From Algoriphagus sp. AK58 (GTDB lineage Bacteria; Bacteroidota; Bacteroidia; Cytophagales; Cyclobacteriaceae), in assembly GCF_014324365.1 (NCBI RefSeq), contig NZ_QEIG01000034.1, positions 1 through 33,873 on the forward strand: 33,873 bases of DNA, read 5' to 3'. The notes below the pieces were generated by a model that did not search any database, had not been told where the DNA came from, and saw only the letters and a program-made list of their open reading frames with translations. Shown piece after piece: positions 1 through 7,029 of the stretch. Both the position numbers and the translations under genes were made by a program. How positions within the stretch are numbered: position 1 is the stretch's first letter; each line of letters begins with the position of its first letter.

Positions 1-93
1 CTATCGAAAAAAATCCCCCCGCCCCCTTTGACCGGATCTTGCAGTCAATTGCAGGAATGAAAATAAAGCGGGAATCCATCCTCGAACCTTTTT

Positions 94-247
94 CTTGTGC
101 CTTATGTCTTGCGTCTAAAATCTAGTGTCTTGCTTCTTGCTTCTTGCTTCTTGCTTCTTGTGTCTAAAATCTAGTGTCTTGCTTCTTGTGTCTTGCTTCT
201 TGTGTCTAAAATCTTGCGTCTTGCTTCTTATGTCTAAAATCTATCAT
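94..247. repeat. Heptad repeat tract A (CTTGCTT/CTTGTGT/CTAAAAT family)
   Basis: This is 22 consecutive 7-base units with no phase break, each starting with CT. The commonest unit is CTTGCTT. Others are CTTGTGT, CTTATGT, CTTGCGT, CTAAAAT and CTAGTGT, and the pair CTAAAAT-CTAGTGT recurs. The tract lies just beyond the terminator of the minus-strand gene at 328-1119. It has no coding potential. Such phased heptads resemble the short tandem repeats (STRR) known from heterocystous cyanobacteria, but the sequence is different. Confidence 0.9.
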
Positions 248-277
248 CCTGATACTTCCCCCTAAGTCTTGGAGCAC

Positions 278-301
278 AAAAAAAGGCTCCTTTCGGAGCC
301 T
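278..301 (-). terminator. Rho-independent terminator of the 328-1119 gene
   Basis: On the minus strand, AGGCTCC, a GAAA tetraloop and GGAGCCT form a perfect 7-bp stem followed by a run of T. It lies 27 bases past the stop codon of the 328-1119 gene. Confidence 0.92.
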
Positions 302-327
302 CCCAGCGAAACAGTCAAACCGGACTA

Positions 328-1119
328 TTATCTCACTACGTTTTCTAAGGTGGCCAGGTAAATCCACTTTTGATCTCTTGAATTGAGCCCTGCATTCACA
401 GCGGCTCTTTGCTCGGCAGTTTGATTCAAATCCTCATACGCCTGAGCATTGAAAAACTGCATGTAATCTTTGTACAAATTTACAGTCAAATGGGTAGAAC
501 CTGCCTCTGAACCCTGAGGCAAAGCGGCCCTCAGGAAACTCCAATGCCCCATCATACCCTGATTGATTCGGCTTTGGTGAATAGGCTTAAAAACTTCAAT
601 TTCGGCTTTTTCATAAGCGCTGAATTTTCCCTCCACTGCCTTCATCAGGTCAAAAGAAGCCAATACTCCGGGCTTGAATTGAAAATCATCATTGGTTTCT
701 GCCAGTTGCCTCATATACAATCGCATGGGAGAATCTTTCACAGATAAGGCTTGCTGAAATAAAGTTCTGACCTGAGCCTCTGATAGGTGAGGATAGGCAA
801 TTTTGGTGTATTCAATCATTGTCTCATCTTCCAATCCATTCATCATTTTGACCGGATCATTGAAATAGGTCACCATGATGTATTGAAAATTACCCTGGTC
901 CGCACCGTTTTGAAGTCTCCAAATATCCCATCCATTGATAATCTTGTCATTAAGGGCCTGTCGATAGACTTTTTCCATCAGATCTTTAAACTCGATGTAG
1001 TCAAAAAGCTGGTCTTTTTCCACCTTGATGAACTCGAATACCATGTACTGAGTTTGTTGCGCCTTGAGTATGTTGGCCCAAAGCAACCCACAAACCAACA
1101 GAGCTAATGTCTTTTTCAT
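328..1119 (-). CDS. Secreted protein of unknown function with two similar alpha/beta-barrel-like halves
   Basis: This 263-residue protein starts with a classical signal peptide (MKKTLALLVCGLLWANILKA, cleavage near residue 20), so it is probably periplasmic or exported. I do not recognise a named family. The mature part seems to be an internal duplication. Residues about 25-95 and 147-225 share one pattern: an F-x-x-x-K strand, a Y-x-x-x-E helix with basic residues, an N-x-x-I/M-x-x-G/H-W turn, then a strand ending in a Y-x-D motif. That pattern is reminiscent of dimeric alpha+beta barrel (ABM-like) proteins fused in tandem. No catalytic residues can be assigned. The ATG start is well placed for the signal peptide. 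It is monocistronic: the next gene is divergent and a terminator follows. Coding status is firm; function is unknown. Confidence 0.85.
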   Translation of the reverse strand: MKKTLALLVCGLLWANILKAQQTQYMVFEFIKVEKDQLFDYIEFKDLMEKVYRQALNDKIINGWDIWRLQNGADQGNFQYIMVTYFNDPVKMMNGLEDETMIEYTKIAYPHLSEAQVRTLFQQALSVKDSPMRLYMRQLAETNDDFQFKPGVLASFDLMKAVEGKFSAYEKAEIEVFKPIHQSRINQGMMGHWSFLRAALPQGSEAGSTHLTVNLYKDYMQFFNAQAYEDLNQTAEQRAAVNAGLNSRDQKWIYLATLENVVR

Positions 1120-1318
1120 AGTAAGTTTGGGTTTAGGGTTAATTGCGCTTAGGAAAATTTAAAAATATATTTTGTAAAAAACGAAAATTCAGAATTAAAA
1201 TAATTTTTTGATCGATTTTACAAAAAATACTTTCATTCAATAAAGTCGAGCCAAAAATGGAATTTTGTTAACATTCTTTGAAAAAGCTTAGTATTTTACC
1301 AATCAAAATCGAAAAAAT
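1120..1318. promoter_or_regulatory. Divergent intergenic promoter region
   Basis: This AT-rich 199-base gap separates a minus-strand gene (start 1119) from a plus-strand gene (start 1319), so it should hold both promoters. I found no convincing copy of the Bacteroidota -7 consensus TAnnTTTG, so no exact promoter is called. Confidence 0.4.
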
Positions 1319-2443
1319 ATGAAGGGACTATCACGAAGAGATTGGATAAAATCTGCATCATTGACAAGTGGATTGGCTTTATTGGGTGGAAATGGAATGA
1401 TATCCTCCCTGAGTGCCGAAGAAATCCGAAAGTTCAACCCAAGACCATTGGCAGGACCCATCCGCTTGGGATCCAATGAAAATCCTTATGGTCCCTCCGA
1501 ATCCATGCGAAAAGCCATGACGGCTGCTTTTGACAATGGTTGCAGGTACCCTTGGGGCTACAATGCTTCCTTGACCAAGATGATTGCGGAAAAAGAAGGC
1601 GTTCCAGAGGACCACATCGTACTCGTAGCCGGATCCACAGAAGGCCTGAAAGTAGCCGGAATTACCTTCGGCAAAGGCGGTGAAATCATCACCTGCTCTC
1701 CTACTTTTCTGTCCATGATGGAATATGCCGAACTCTGGGGTACCGAGATCAACTGGGTTCCCTTGAACAAGGACCTAGACTTTGATCTGGAAGAAATCGA
1801 AAAAAGGGTCTCTCATGAAACCCGACTGGTATTTCTCTGCAATCCCAACAATCCCACCGGCAAGCTTCTTCCGGCTGACAAAGTGATAGACTTTTGCGAA
1901 ACGGTCAGCAAGCGGGCTGTAGTCTTTAGTGACGAAGCCTACTATGACTACATCACGGAGCCCAATTATCCTTCTATGGTTGAATTGGTCAAAAAAGGTC
2001 ATGATGTCGTGGTATCCCGTACCCTTTCCAAAGTTTATGGACTGGCAGGAATCCGCATGGGTTACCTGATAGCCAAACCCGAACTAGCCACCAAACTTAG
2101 GGATCGAGTGGTCGCCAATACCAATATCATGGCCATAGAAGCTGGAAAAGCCGCGCTCCAGGACAAGGAATTTTATAAGTTCTCCCTTCAAAAAAATGCC
2201 GAAGCAAAGGCGCTTTTGTGCAAGACTCTGGACGAGCTCAAGCTTCCCTACCTGGAGTCTCATGCCAACTTTGTCTTTTTTCAATCAGGAAGAGACGTAA
2301 GCGAATTAGGTAAAACCATGGCACAAAAAGGGTTTATCATAGGCCGACCATTCCCTCCACTCAACGATTGGTGCAGGATTTCGACAGGAACGATCGAGGA
2401 AGTACAGCTTTACAATCAAGCCATCAAAGAAGTCCTGGGATGA
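1319..2443 (+). CDS. Tat-exported HisC-like PLP-dependent aminotransferase
   Basis: This 374-residue fold-type I aminotransferase resembles histidinol-phosphate aminotransferase (HisC). Visible motifs are LGSNENPYGPS near residue 50, CNPNNPTGK near 175, SDEAYYDY near 205, SRTLSKVYGLAGIRMGY near 235 (the Lys of SK should bind PLP), and WCRISTGT near the C-terminus (the Arg contacts the substrate carboxylate). The N-terminus is unusual. SRRDWIKSASL followed by a hydrophobic stretch and SLSAEE is a twin-arginine signal, so the folded, cofactor-loaded enzyme is probably exported. A housekeeping HisC would be cytoplasmic, and no other his genes are nearby. Its substrate is not evident. The ATG start keeps the twin-arginine motif at residues 6-7. 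The stop overlaps the ATG of the downstream acetyltransferase, which suggests translational coupling. Confidence 0.88.
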   Translation: MKGLSRRDWIKSASLTSGLALLGGNGMISSLSAEEIRKFNPRPLAGPIRLGSNENPYGPSESMRKAMTAAFDNGCRYPWGYNASLTKMIAEKEGVPEDHIVLVAGSTEGLKVAGITFGKGGEIITCSPTFLSMMEYAELWGTEINWVPLNKDLDFDLEEIEKRVSHETRLVFLCNPNNPTGKLLPADKVIDFCETVSKRAVVFSDEAYYDYITEPNYPSMVELVKKGHDVVVSRTLSKVYGLAGIRMGYLIAKPELATKLRDRVVANTNIMAIEAGKAALQDKEFYKFSLQKNAEAKALLCKTLDELKLPYLESHANFVFFQSGRDVSELGKTMAQKGFIIGRPFPPLNDWCRISTGTIEEVQLYNQAIKEVLG

Positions 2444-2994
2444 TGGTCGATCGAAACCTGATTTTGGAAAATGAAACCGTCCTGCTGAGGCCTATGTCCC
2501 GGCAGGATTTTCCTTTTTTACAGCTATTGAGTTCAGACCCCAATATGTGGATTTATTTCACTCACGATCTGAGTAAGGCAGAGGAGTTTGAAAGTTGGGC
2601 AGCAGGACATTTTTCAGGGGAAAGACTTCAGTTTACCGTCATTGAAAAAAGTTCCGGTAAAATAGCCGGCGCTACGGCTTTTGGAAATTTTTCTCCCAGA
2701 GATCAACGCTTAGAAATCGGTTGGACCTGGCTTGGAAAGGAATTTCAGGGAACAGGGATCAATCCGGCCATGAAAAAACTGATGCTGGACCATTGCTTTG
2801 GTACCTTGAAGCTCAAGCGTGTGGAGATCAAAACGGACGTATTGAATATACCCGCAAGGAAAGCGCTTCAACACATCGGGGCCGTGGAAGAAGGTGTCCT
2901 GAGAAGCCATACCCTCCTGACCCACGGTAGGCGTAGGGATACGATTTATTATAGTTTTCTGGAAGGGGAATGGAATTGGGAGAAAATGAGATAG
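2440..2994 (+). CDS. GNAT-family N-acetyltransferase (RimJ/RimL type)
   Basis: This 184-residue GNAT protein should transfer acetyl from acetyl-CoA to an amine; the substrate is unknown. The N-terminal strand LENETVLLRPMSRQDFP is typical of RimJ/RimL proteins. The acetyl-CoA pyrophosphate loop is QGTGINPAMK. The helix-strand LKRVEIKTDVLNIPARKAL leading to IGAVEEGVLR is the family hallmark. An open frame extends upstream to a TTG at 2368 inside the aminotransferase gene. The better start is ATG 2440 (or the next codon, ATG 2443), which overlaps the upstream TGA. Its last two codons, AGA TAG, lie inside heptad repeat tract B, so the repeat supplies the stop. It is probably co-transcribed with the exported aminotransferase. 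Whether the two act on the same molecule is unclear, because one is exported and the other appears cytoplasmic. Confidence 0.85.
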   Translation: MMVDRNLILENETVLLRPMSRQDFPFLQLLSSDPNMWIYFTHDLSKAEEFESWAAGHFSGERLQFTVIEKSSGKIAGATAFGNFSPRDQRLEIGWTWLGKEFQGTGINPAMKKLMLDHCFGTLKLKRVEIKTDVLNIPARKALQHIGAVEEGVLRSHTLLTHGRRRDTIYYSFLEGEWNWEKMR

Positions 2995-3031
2995 GAGATA
3001 AAGAGATAAGAGATAAAGAGATAGGAGATAG
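2989..3031. repeat. Short heptad/octad repeat tract B (AGATAGG/AGATAAAG)
   Basis: Six units run AGATAGG, AGATAAAG, AGATAAG, AGATAAAG, AGATAGG, AGATAG. They fill the gap between the convergent GNAT gene and the nuclease gene. The first unit includes the GNAT stop codon, and the tract ends just before the nuclease stop at 3033. No terminator hairpin is visible between the two genes. Confidence 0.85.
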
Positions 3032-3032
3032 A

Positions 3033-4418
3033 TTAAAAGCCGAGCTGAAAGGGACGGGGGTCTTGACTGGGTTCTAAAACCTGAATCTGCGCTGCGGGGA
3101 TTCGGTGGATGTACTGTCTTAAGAAGTAAACTGTCTCAGGAATAAGGGGAACAAGCTCCAAATCCTCGGGCTGAATCTCCTCCTTTTCCAAAAATCCATA
3201 ACTGCGGAGCATCCCTCCTTCGAAGAGGCAGGCTGCTTTTTCTCCTTCTTTTCTCCCCGGTAAAGTGATCAACAATCCCTTTTTCGATTCCCTGATCAAC
3301 CGGATAAACTGATCCACCCGGGAATTGTAGGTTTCGGGATGCTCGTCCGAACTACAGGCTCCTTGGCAGTGTGGATCCTGTACTACCTCACAGGAGATTT
3401 TTCGGATGCCACACAGTTTTTGGCACAGCTGATACACCTCTACCGCTTCCATCAGAAATTGACGGGCTTCCTCAGCGGAAAAAAAGGTTTCCAAAGGCTT
3501 CAGGTGTTTGGACACTTTGGCGATCTGAAAGCGCCCGTAACCGGAAGCGTCCTGGTAGTGAAAAAGTCCCCAAAGGGTCTTGGGTAGTTTCAGAGCCGAG
3601 TTGTATTTAGGCCAAAGTCGTTTGATTTCGAGTGTTTCTACCAACAAGGCCATAAATTCTGTTCCAGTCAGTTGCCACTGCAGGTCGACGACCTCAGCTT
3701 TGAGTTGTTGCTTAAGTTGAGGAAGTACCTTGCCCGAAAAATGCCCCTTAAATCTTTCCTTGATATTGTTAGCCTTGCCTACGTAGATGACCTTTCCCTT
3801 GTCATTGAGCATGTAATAGACCCCACAGGTCTCCGGAATCTGACGGAATTTGGATAAAGAGAAAAGAGGAGGTAAAAATGTCTCGCCGGTATTTTTCCTC
3901 AAAGAAGAATAAATGACTTCTTGCTTTTCCCGGATCATTCGGTCAAAAAGAATTGCTGTGGCCTTCGCATCGCCCATAGCCCGGTGACGGGCAAGGATAG
4001 GGATTCTTTGCTGCTCGCAGATTCTCCCCAAACTGTAAGAACCCAATCCCGGGAACACTTTCCGGGCAAGCCGTACCGTACACAGCCTAGGCGAGTTGAG
4101 TTCCTTGCCTGATTTCAAAAATGCCTCCCGGATAAAACTGAAATCAAAATTGACCTGATGGGCCACGAAGACCCTTCCTTCCAACAAATCCCAGAGCTCT
4201 TCTGCAATCTCCCCAAATGTGGGAGCATTTCGGACCATAGCATTGTCAATTCCCGTAAGACCAGTGATGAATGCCGGAACAGGTTGCTGGGGATTGATCA
4301 GGGTCTGAAATTCTTGAGTAATCTCCTGCCCGTTGTGGATGACCACCGCAATCTCCGTGATGCCTCCTCCAGAAGGATTCCCGCCCGTTGTCTCAATATC
4401 CACGATGGCAAATTCCAT
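3033..4418 (-). CDS. DEDDh 3'-5' exonuclease fused to a GIY-YIG endonuclease domain
   Basis: This 461-residue protein has two nuclease domains. Residues 1-165 form a DnaQ/epsilon-like DEDDh exonuclease: AIVDIETTG (Asp7, Glu9), HQVNFDFSF near 90, and HRAMGDAKAT near 147 carrying the catalytic His and final Asp. Residues about 195-280 form a UvrC/Cho-type GIY-YIG domain: CGVYYMLNDKGKVIYVGKA and then IKERFKGHF. A Cys cluster follows (CQKLCG, then DPHCQGAC, about 330-350), a spacing also seen in Cho/UvrC-like proteins. The fusion is a known architecture in Bacteroidota and Actinobacteria. A DNA-repair role is inferred from UvrC and Cho. The ATG start puts the first catalytic motif at residue 5. 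It lies downstream of the flavoprotein gene, with a long palindrome in the 118-base gap. Confidence 0.9.
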   Translation of the reverse strand: MEFAIVDIETTGGNPSGGGITEIAVVIHNGQEITQEFQTLINPQQPVPAFITGLTGIDNAMVRNAPTFGEIAEELWDLLEGRVFVAHQVNFDFSFIREAFLKSGKELNSPRLCTVRLARKVFPGLGSYSLGRICEQQRIPILARHRAMGDAKATAILFDRMIREKQEVIYSSLRKNTGETFLPPLFSLSKFRQIPETCGVYYMLNDKGKVIYVGKANNIKERFKGHFSGKVLPQLKQQLKAEVVDLQWQLTGTEFMALLVETLEIKRLWPKYNSALKLPKTLWGLFHYQDASGYGRFQIAKVSKHLKPLETFFSAEEARQFLMEAVEVYQLCQKLCGIRKISCEVVQDPHCQGACSSDEHPETYNSRVDQFIRLIRESKKGLLITLPGRKEGEKAACLFEGGMLRSYGFLEKEEIQPEDLELVPLIPETVYFLRQYIHRIPAAQIQVLEPSQDPRPFQLGF

Positions 4419-4496
4419 ACGTCAAAGGTAAGTGCTTTGGGAATACGGAAAGGGATAGTGACAGAGGTTGACGGAGGGATGAAAAATGTTTTATGA

Positions 4497-4536
4497 TTCT
4501 TGGTTTGGAATTCAACGTTGAACTCCAAACCAAGAA
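4497..4536 (-). terminator. 40-base near-perfect palindrome, probable terminator or processing hairpin
   Basis: TTCTTGGTTTGGA pairs with TCCAAACCAAGAA, and CAACGTTG is at the centre. The only imperfection is one A/C pair, which becomes G-U in minus-strand RNA. It starts directly after the flavoprotein stop codon at 4537. No T run follows on the minus strand, so an intrinsic terminator is less certain than an mRNA-stabilising 3' hairpin. Confidence 0.6.
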
Positions 4537-6117
4537 CTACCTTTTCACATACATCGCAATCAACTTCTCGGCGCATCGCTCTCCATCCATAGCGGCAGAA
4601 ACAATCCCGCCTGCATAGCCTGCCCCTTCCCCGCAGGGAAATAAGCGTTTGATCTGAGGATGCTCGAAGCTCTCCTTATCTCTGGGAATCCGAACTGGAG
4701 AAGAAGTCCTGCTTTCCACTCCGATGAGTTGGGCCTCGTTGGTGAGGTAACCTTTCATTTTTTGGCCAAAACCTTTGAAGGCCATCCCCATACGGGCCGC
4801 GATGAAATCAGGAAGGACCTCCCGCATGTCCACAGATTCCAGGCCGGGTTGATAGGACGTGTCCAATAACGATGAACTCACTTTCCGATTGACAAAGTCC
4901 ACCATTCGTTGGGCTGGGGCCACTTGAGTCTTTCCTCCCATCTCCCAGGCTTTCTTTTCCACTTCGGCCTGAAAATGCATGGCTGCCAGGGGGCCGTATT
5001 TCCGGTACTGTGGCAAATCTTCCAACTCCACCGAAACCACCATCCCCGAATTGGCAAACTTGCTGTCTCGCCTGCTTGGACTCATCCCGTTGACCACCAA
5101 TTCTCCGGGAGCAGTGGCCGCAGGCACGATAAAGCCCCCCGGACACATGCAGAAACTAAATACCCCCCGCTGTTTGCCCTGATAGTCTGTCTGCTGGACT
5201 AAGGAATAGGCGGAAGCCGGAAGGTAAGGTCCTCTATCCACTGCACAATGGTACTGAATGCGATCGATCAGGTTTTGGCTATGCTCGATCCGGACACCCA
5301 AGGCAAAGGGCTTGGCTTCGATCAGGATGTTTTTATGGTGAAGCAGGTGAAAAATATCTCTTGCAGAGTGTCCAGTAGCGAGAATTACTCCTATTCCTTT
5401 GATTTTTTCTCCGGACTGCGTGAGCACTCCCCTGATCTCGTTGTCCTCAAGAATGAGATCCTCCACACGGGTTTCAAAGAGAATCTCCCCTCCTGCCTGA
5501 AGAATGCTTTCCCGGAGTTTGGCAACCAAAACAGGGAGTTTGTTGGTGCCAATATGGGGATGGGCATCTACCAGAATTTCTTCCGTAGCTCCATGGTAGA
5601 CCAATATTTCCATGATACGACGGATATCCCCGCGCTTTTTGGATCGGGTGTAGAGCTTCCCGTCGGAATAGGTTCCTGCCCCCCCTTCCCCAAAGCAATA
5701 ATTGGAATCCGGATTGACTATTCCCTCCTTATTGATCGCGGCAAGGTCACGCCTTCTGGCGCGGACGTCCTTTCCACGCTCTATGACGATGGGCTTTACC
5801 CCCAACTCTATCGCCCGAAGGGCCGCAAATAAACCAGCAGGCCCGGCCCCAACGATAATGAGTGGATCGGATTGACCGACCTGAGGGTAGTCCGGCAAAT
5901 GATCCAACAGGGAACCCGGAGTTTCATTGATAAAAAGTTCGGCTTCTACATTGACCAGCACTTTTCTTCCCCGTGCATCGATGGAGCGTCGCGTCTGTCT
6001 GGCGAAAGTGTGGGGAGAATCTACGGGAAGTCCTGCTTTTTTGAGAACAGCCTGCTTGAAATTAGCTTCATCGTAAGCCTCCTCCGGGCTTAATTGAAGC
6101 GAAAAGGTCTTTTTCAT
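4537..6117 (-). CDS. FAD/NAD(P)-dependent oxidoreductase of the COG2509 type
   Basis: This 526-residue flavoprotein has an N-terminal region of about 90 residues ahead of the FAD-binding motif LIIVGAGPAGLFAAL. It then shows IVIERGKDVRARRRD (ribose-binding region) and CFGEGGAGTYSDGKLYTR, a hallmark of the COG2509 group. Near the C-terminus comes LFPCGEGAGYAGGIVSAAMDG, which closes the flavin site. The fold is that of the glutathione-reductase/HI0933-like superfamily, probably cytoplasmic. The electron donor and substrate are unknown. The open frame extends upstream to a TTG at 6156, but ATG 6117 (MKKTFSLQL) fits the family start better and is used here. The gene ends next to the 4497-4536 palindrome and is followed by the fusion nuclease gene on the same strand. 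Confidence 0.88.
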   Translation of the reverse strand: MKKTFSLQLSPEEAYDEANFKQAVLKKAGLPVDSPHTFARQTRRSIDARGRKVLVNVEAELFINETPGSLLDHLPDYPQVGQSDPLIIVGAGPAGLFAALRAIELGVKPIVIERGKDVRARRRDLAAINKEGIVNPDSNYCFGEGGAGTYSDGKLYTRSKKRGDIRRIMEILVYHGATEEILVDAHPHIGTNKLPVLVAKLRESILQAGGEILFETRVEDLILEDNEIRGVLTQSGEKIKGIGVILATGHSARDIFHLLHHKNILIEAKPFALGVRIEHSQNLIDRIQYHCAVDRGPYLPASAYSLVQQTDYQGKQRGVFSFCMCPGGFIVPAATAPGELVVNGMSPSRRDSKFANSGMVVSVELEDLPQYRKYGPLAAMHFQAEVEKKAWEMGGKTQVAPAQRMVDFVNRKVSSSLLDTSYQPGLESVDMREVLPDFIAARMGMAFKGFGQKMKGYLTNEAQLIGVESRTSSPVRIPRDKESFEHPQIKRLFPCGEGAGYAGGIVSAAMDGERCAEKLIAMYVKR

Positions 6118-6271
6118 CGGTAAGGTGTTTATCCTTAAATCCCCGCAAAGGTACAAACAGGAGGTAAAGAAACTGGAATTTGCTTGGGTTAATTAAAATG
6201 GGAAAAAGGGAATGCGGATTGAAAATCCTGGAACAAGGATTGAAATTGTGAATTTCCTGAAATGGAGAGGG

Positions 6272-6369
6272 GGTGAGGGTTAAACGTTAAGGGTTAAACG
6301 TTAAGGGTTAAGCGTTAAACGTTAAGCGTTAAGCGTTAAACGTTAAGGGTTAAGCGTTAAGCGTTGGTG
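6272..6369. repeat. Heptad repeat tract C (GTTAAGC/GTTAAAC/GTTAAGG)
   Basis: Twelve exact in-phase units of GTTAA plus two bases (AC, GG or GC) run from 6279 to 6362. One degenerate unit lies on each side (GGTGAGG and GTTGGTG). The same unit appears in four more tracts between 31.5 and 33.9 kb, on the far side of the polysaccharide locus. Confidence 0.92.
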
Positions 6370-6917
6370 ACTCTTAGCAATAAACTATATGTTTTTGTAA
6401 AGAAATCGGGGCAATGATCAAGGGACAAGGTAGATGGAGTATAATTCGTATGGGCCTTTCTTGACCTTGCAAATATTAAGAAGCCAAAATTTGAATAGGA
6501 TCCTGGCTTTATTCCACTCTTTAAAAATTTGCGTTCTGATTTCAGGCTTTAGCCAAAGTTGCCTGTTCAAAAATCTGATTATCTGTTTCTTTACCAGTAA
6601 TTCCACGAGGCCTAGACTTGGTTTGACTACGCCCCCCATCTCTTAGCCACCGCGTTGGAAGCTTTTATTGGAAGGGAGGAAAAGTGGCATTAAGTATTCA
6701 AAAATTTGGGCTAAAGCCAGGATAAAAGCAGTCTTCCGAAGGTGTCTTCCAAAGATCTGGAGGCAATTAAAGACCAAAAGAGATAGTCGATGATCATCCT
6801 GAATTATCCGGACAATATTCAAATTCAATGATCTAAGAAAAACGGATGGCAAATCCGGAGCAGTTGGAGTTCCGAGGCTAAAAACAGGTTCCAGAAATCG
6901 TGCTGGACCAATAAAAA

Positions 6918-6947
6918 CAAAAAAGGCCGCAAATCACTTTGGCGGCC
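6918..6947 (-). terminator. Rho-independent terminator at the end of the polysaccharide locus
   Basis: On the minus strand, GGCCGC, an 11-base loop and GCGGCC form a 6-bp GC-only stem followed by TTTTTTG and more T. It lies 83 bases past the stop of the 7030-8940 gene and no further minus-strand gene follows for 800 bases, so it is the natural 3' end of the locus. Confidence 0.88.
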
Positions 6948-7029
6948 ATTACAATCAATGTTTTAAAGTTCAAACCCAATGAACAATTTTCAAGGAAGAT
7001 CCACTTGAGCTTGGTTCATTGGGAATTGA

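Larger units (their letters stand above)
6118..7029. other. Long non-coding interval with heptad repeat and operon terminator
   Basis: No gene is supported in this 0.9-kb stretch. It contains heptad tract C (6272-6369) and the operon terminator (6918-6947). The 6400-6860 part has short open frames on both strands (minus 6418-6639 and 6643-6852; plus 6434-6646). None has a recognisable motif. They could be a decayed gene, but nothing ties them to a family. Confidence 0.6.

Noticed and set aside
94..247. CRISPR-like array
   Set aside because: Units are 7 bases with no spacers, and no cas gene is in the window.
2368..2439. Upstream TTG start for the GNAT gene
   Set aside because: It would add 24 residues inside the aminotransferase gene with no family similarity; ATG 2440 gives the usual N-terminus and an overlap with the upstream stop.
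5248..5832. 194-codon plus-strand frame
   Set aside because: It is antisense to the COG2509 flavoprotein and has no recognisable motif.
6418..6852. Remnant transposase on the minus strand
   Set aside because: The two short frames are basic and hydrophobic, but no DDE, HUH or other transposase motif and no terminal repeats could be seen.
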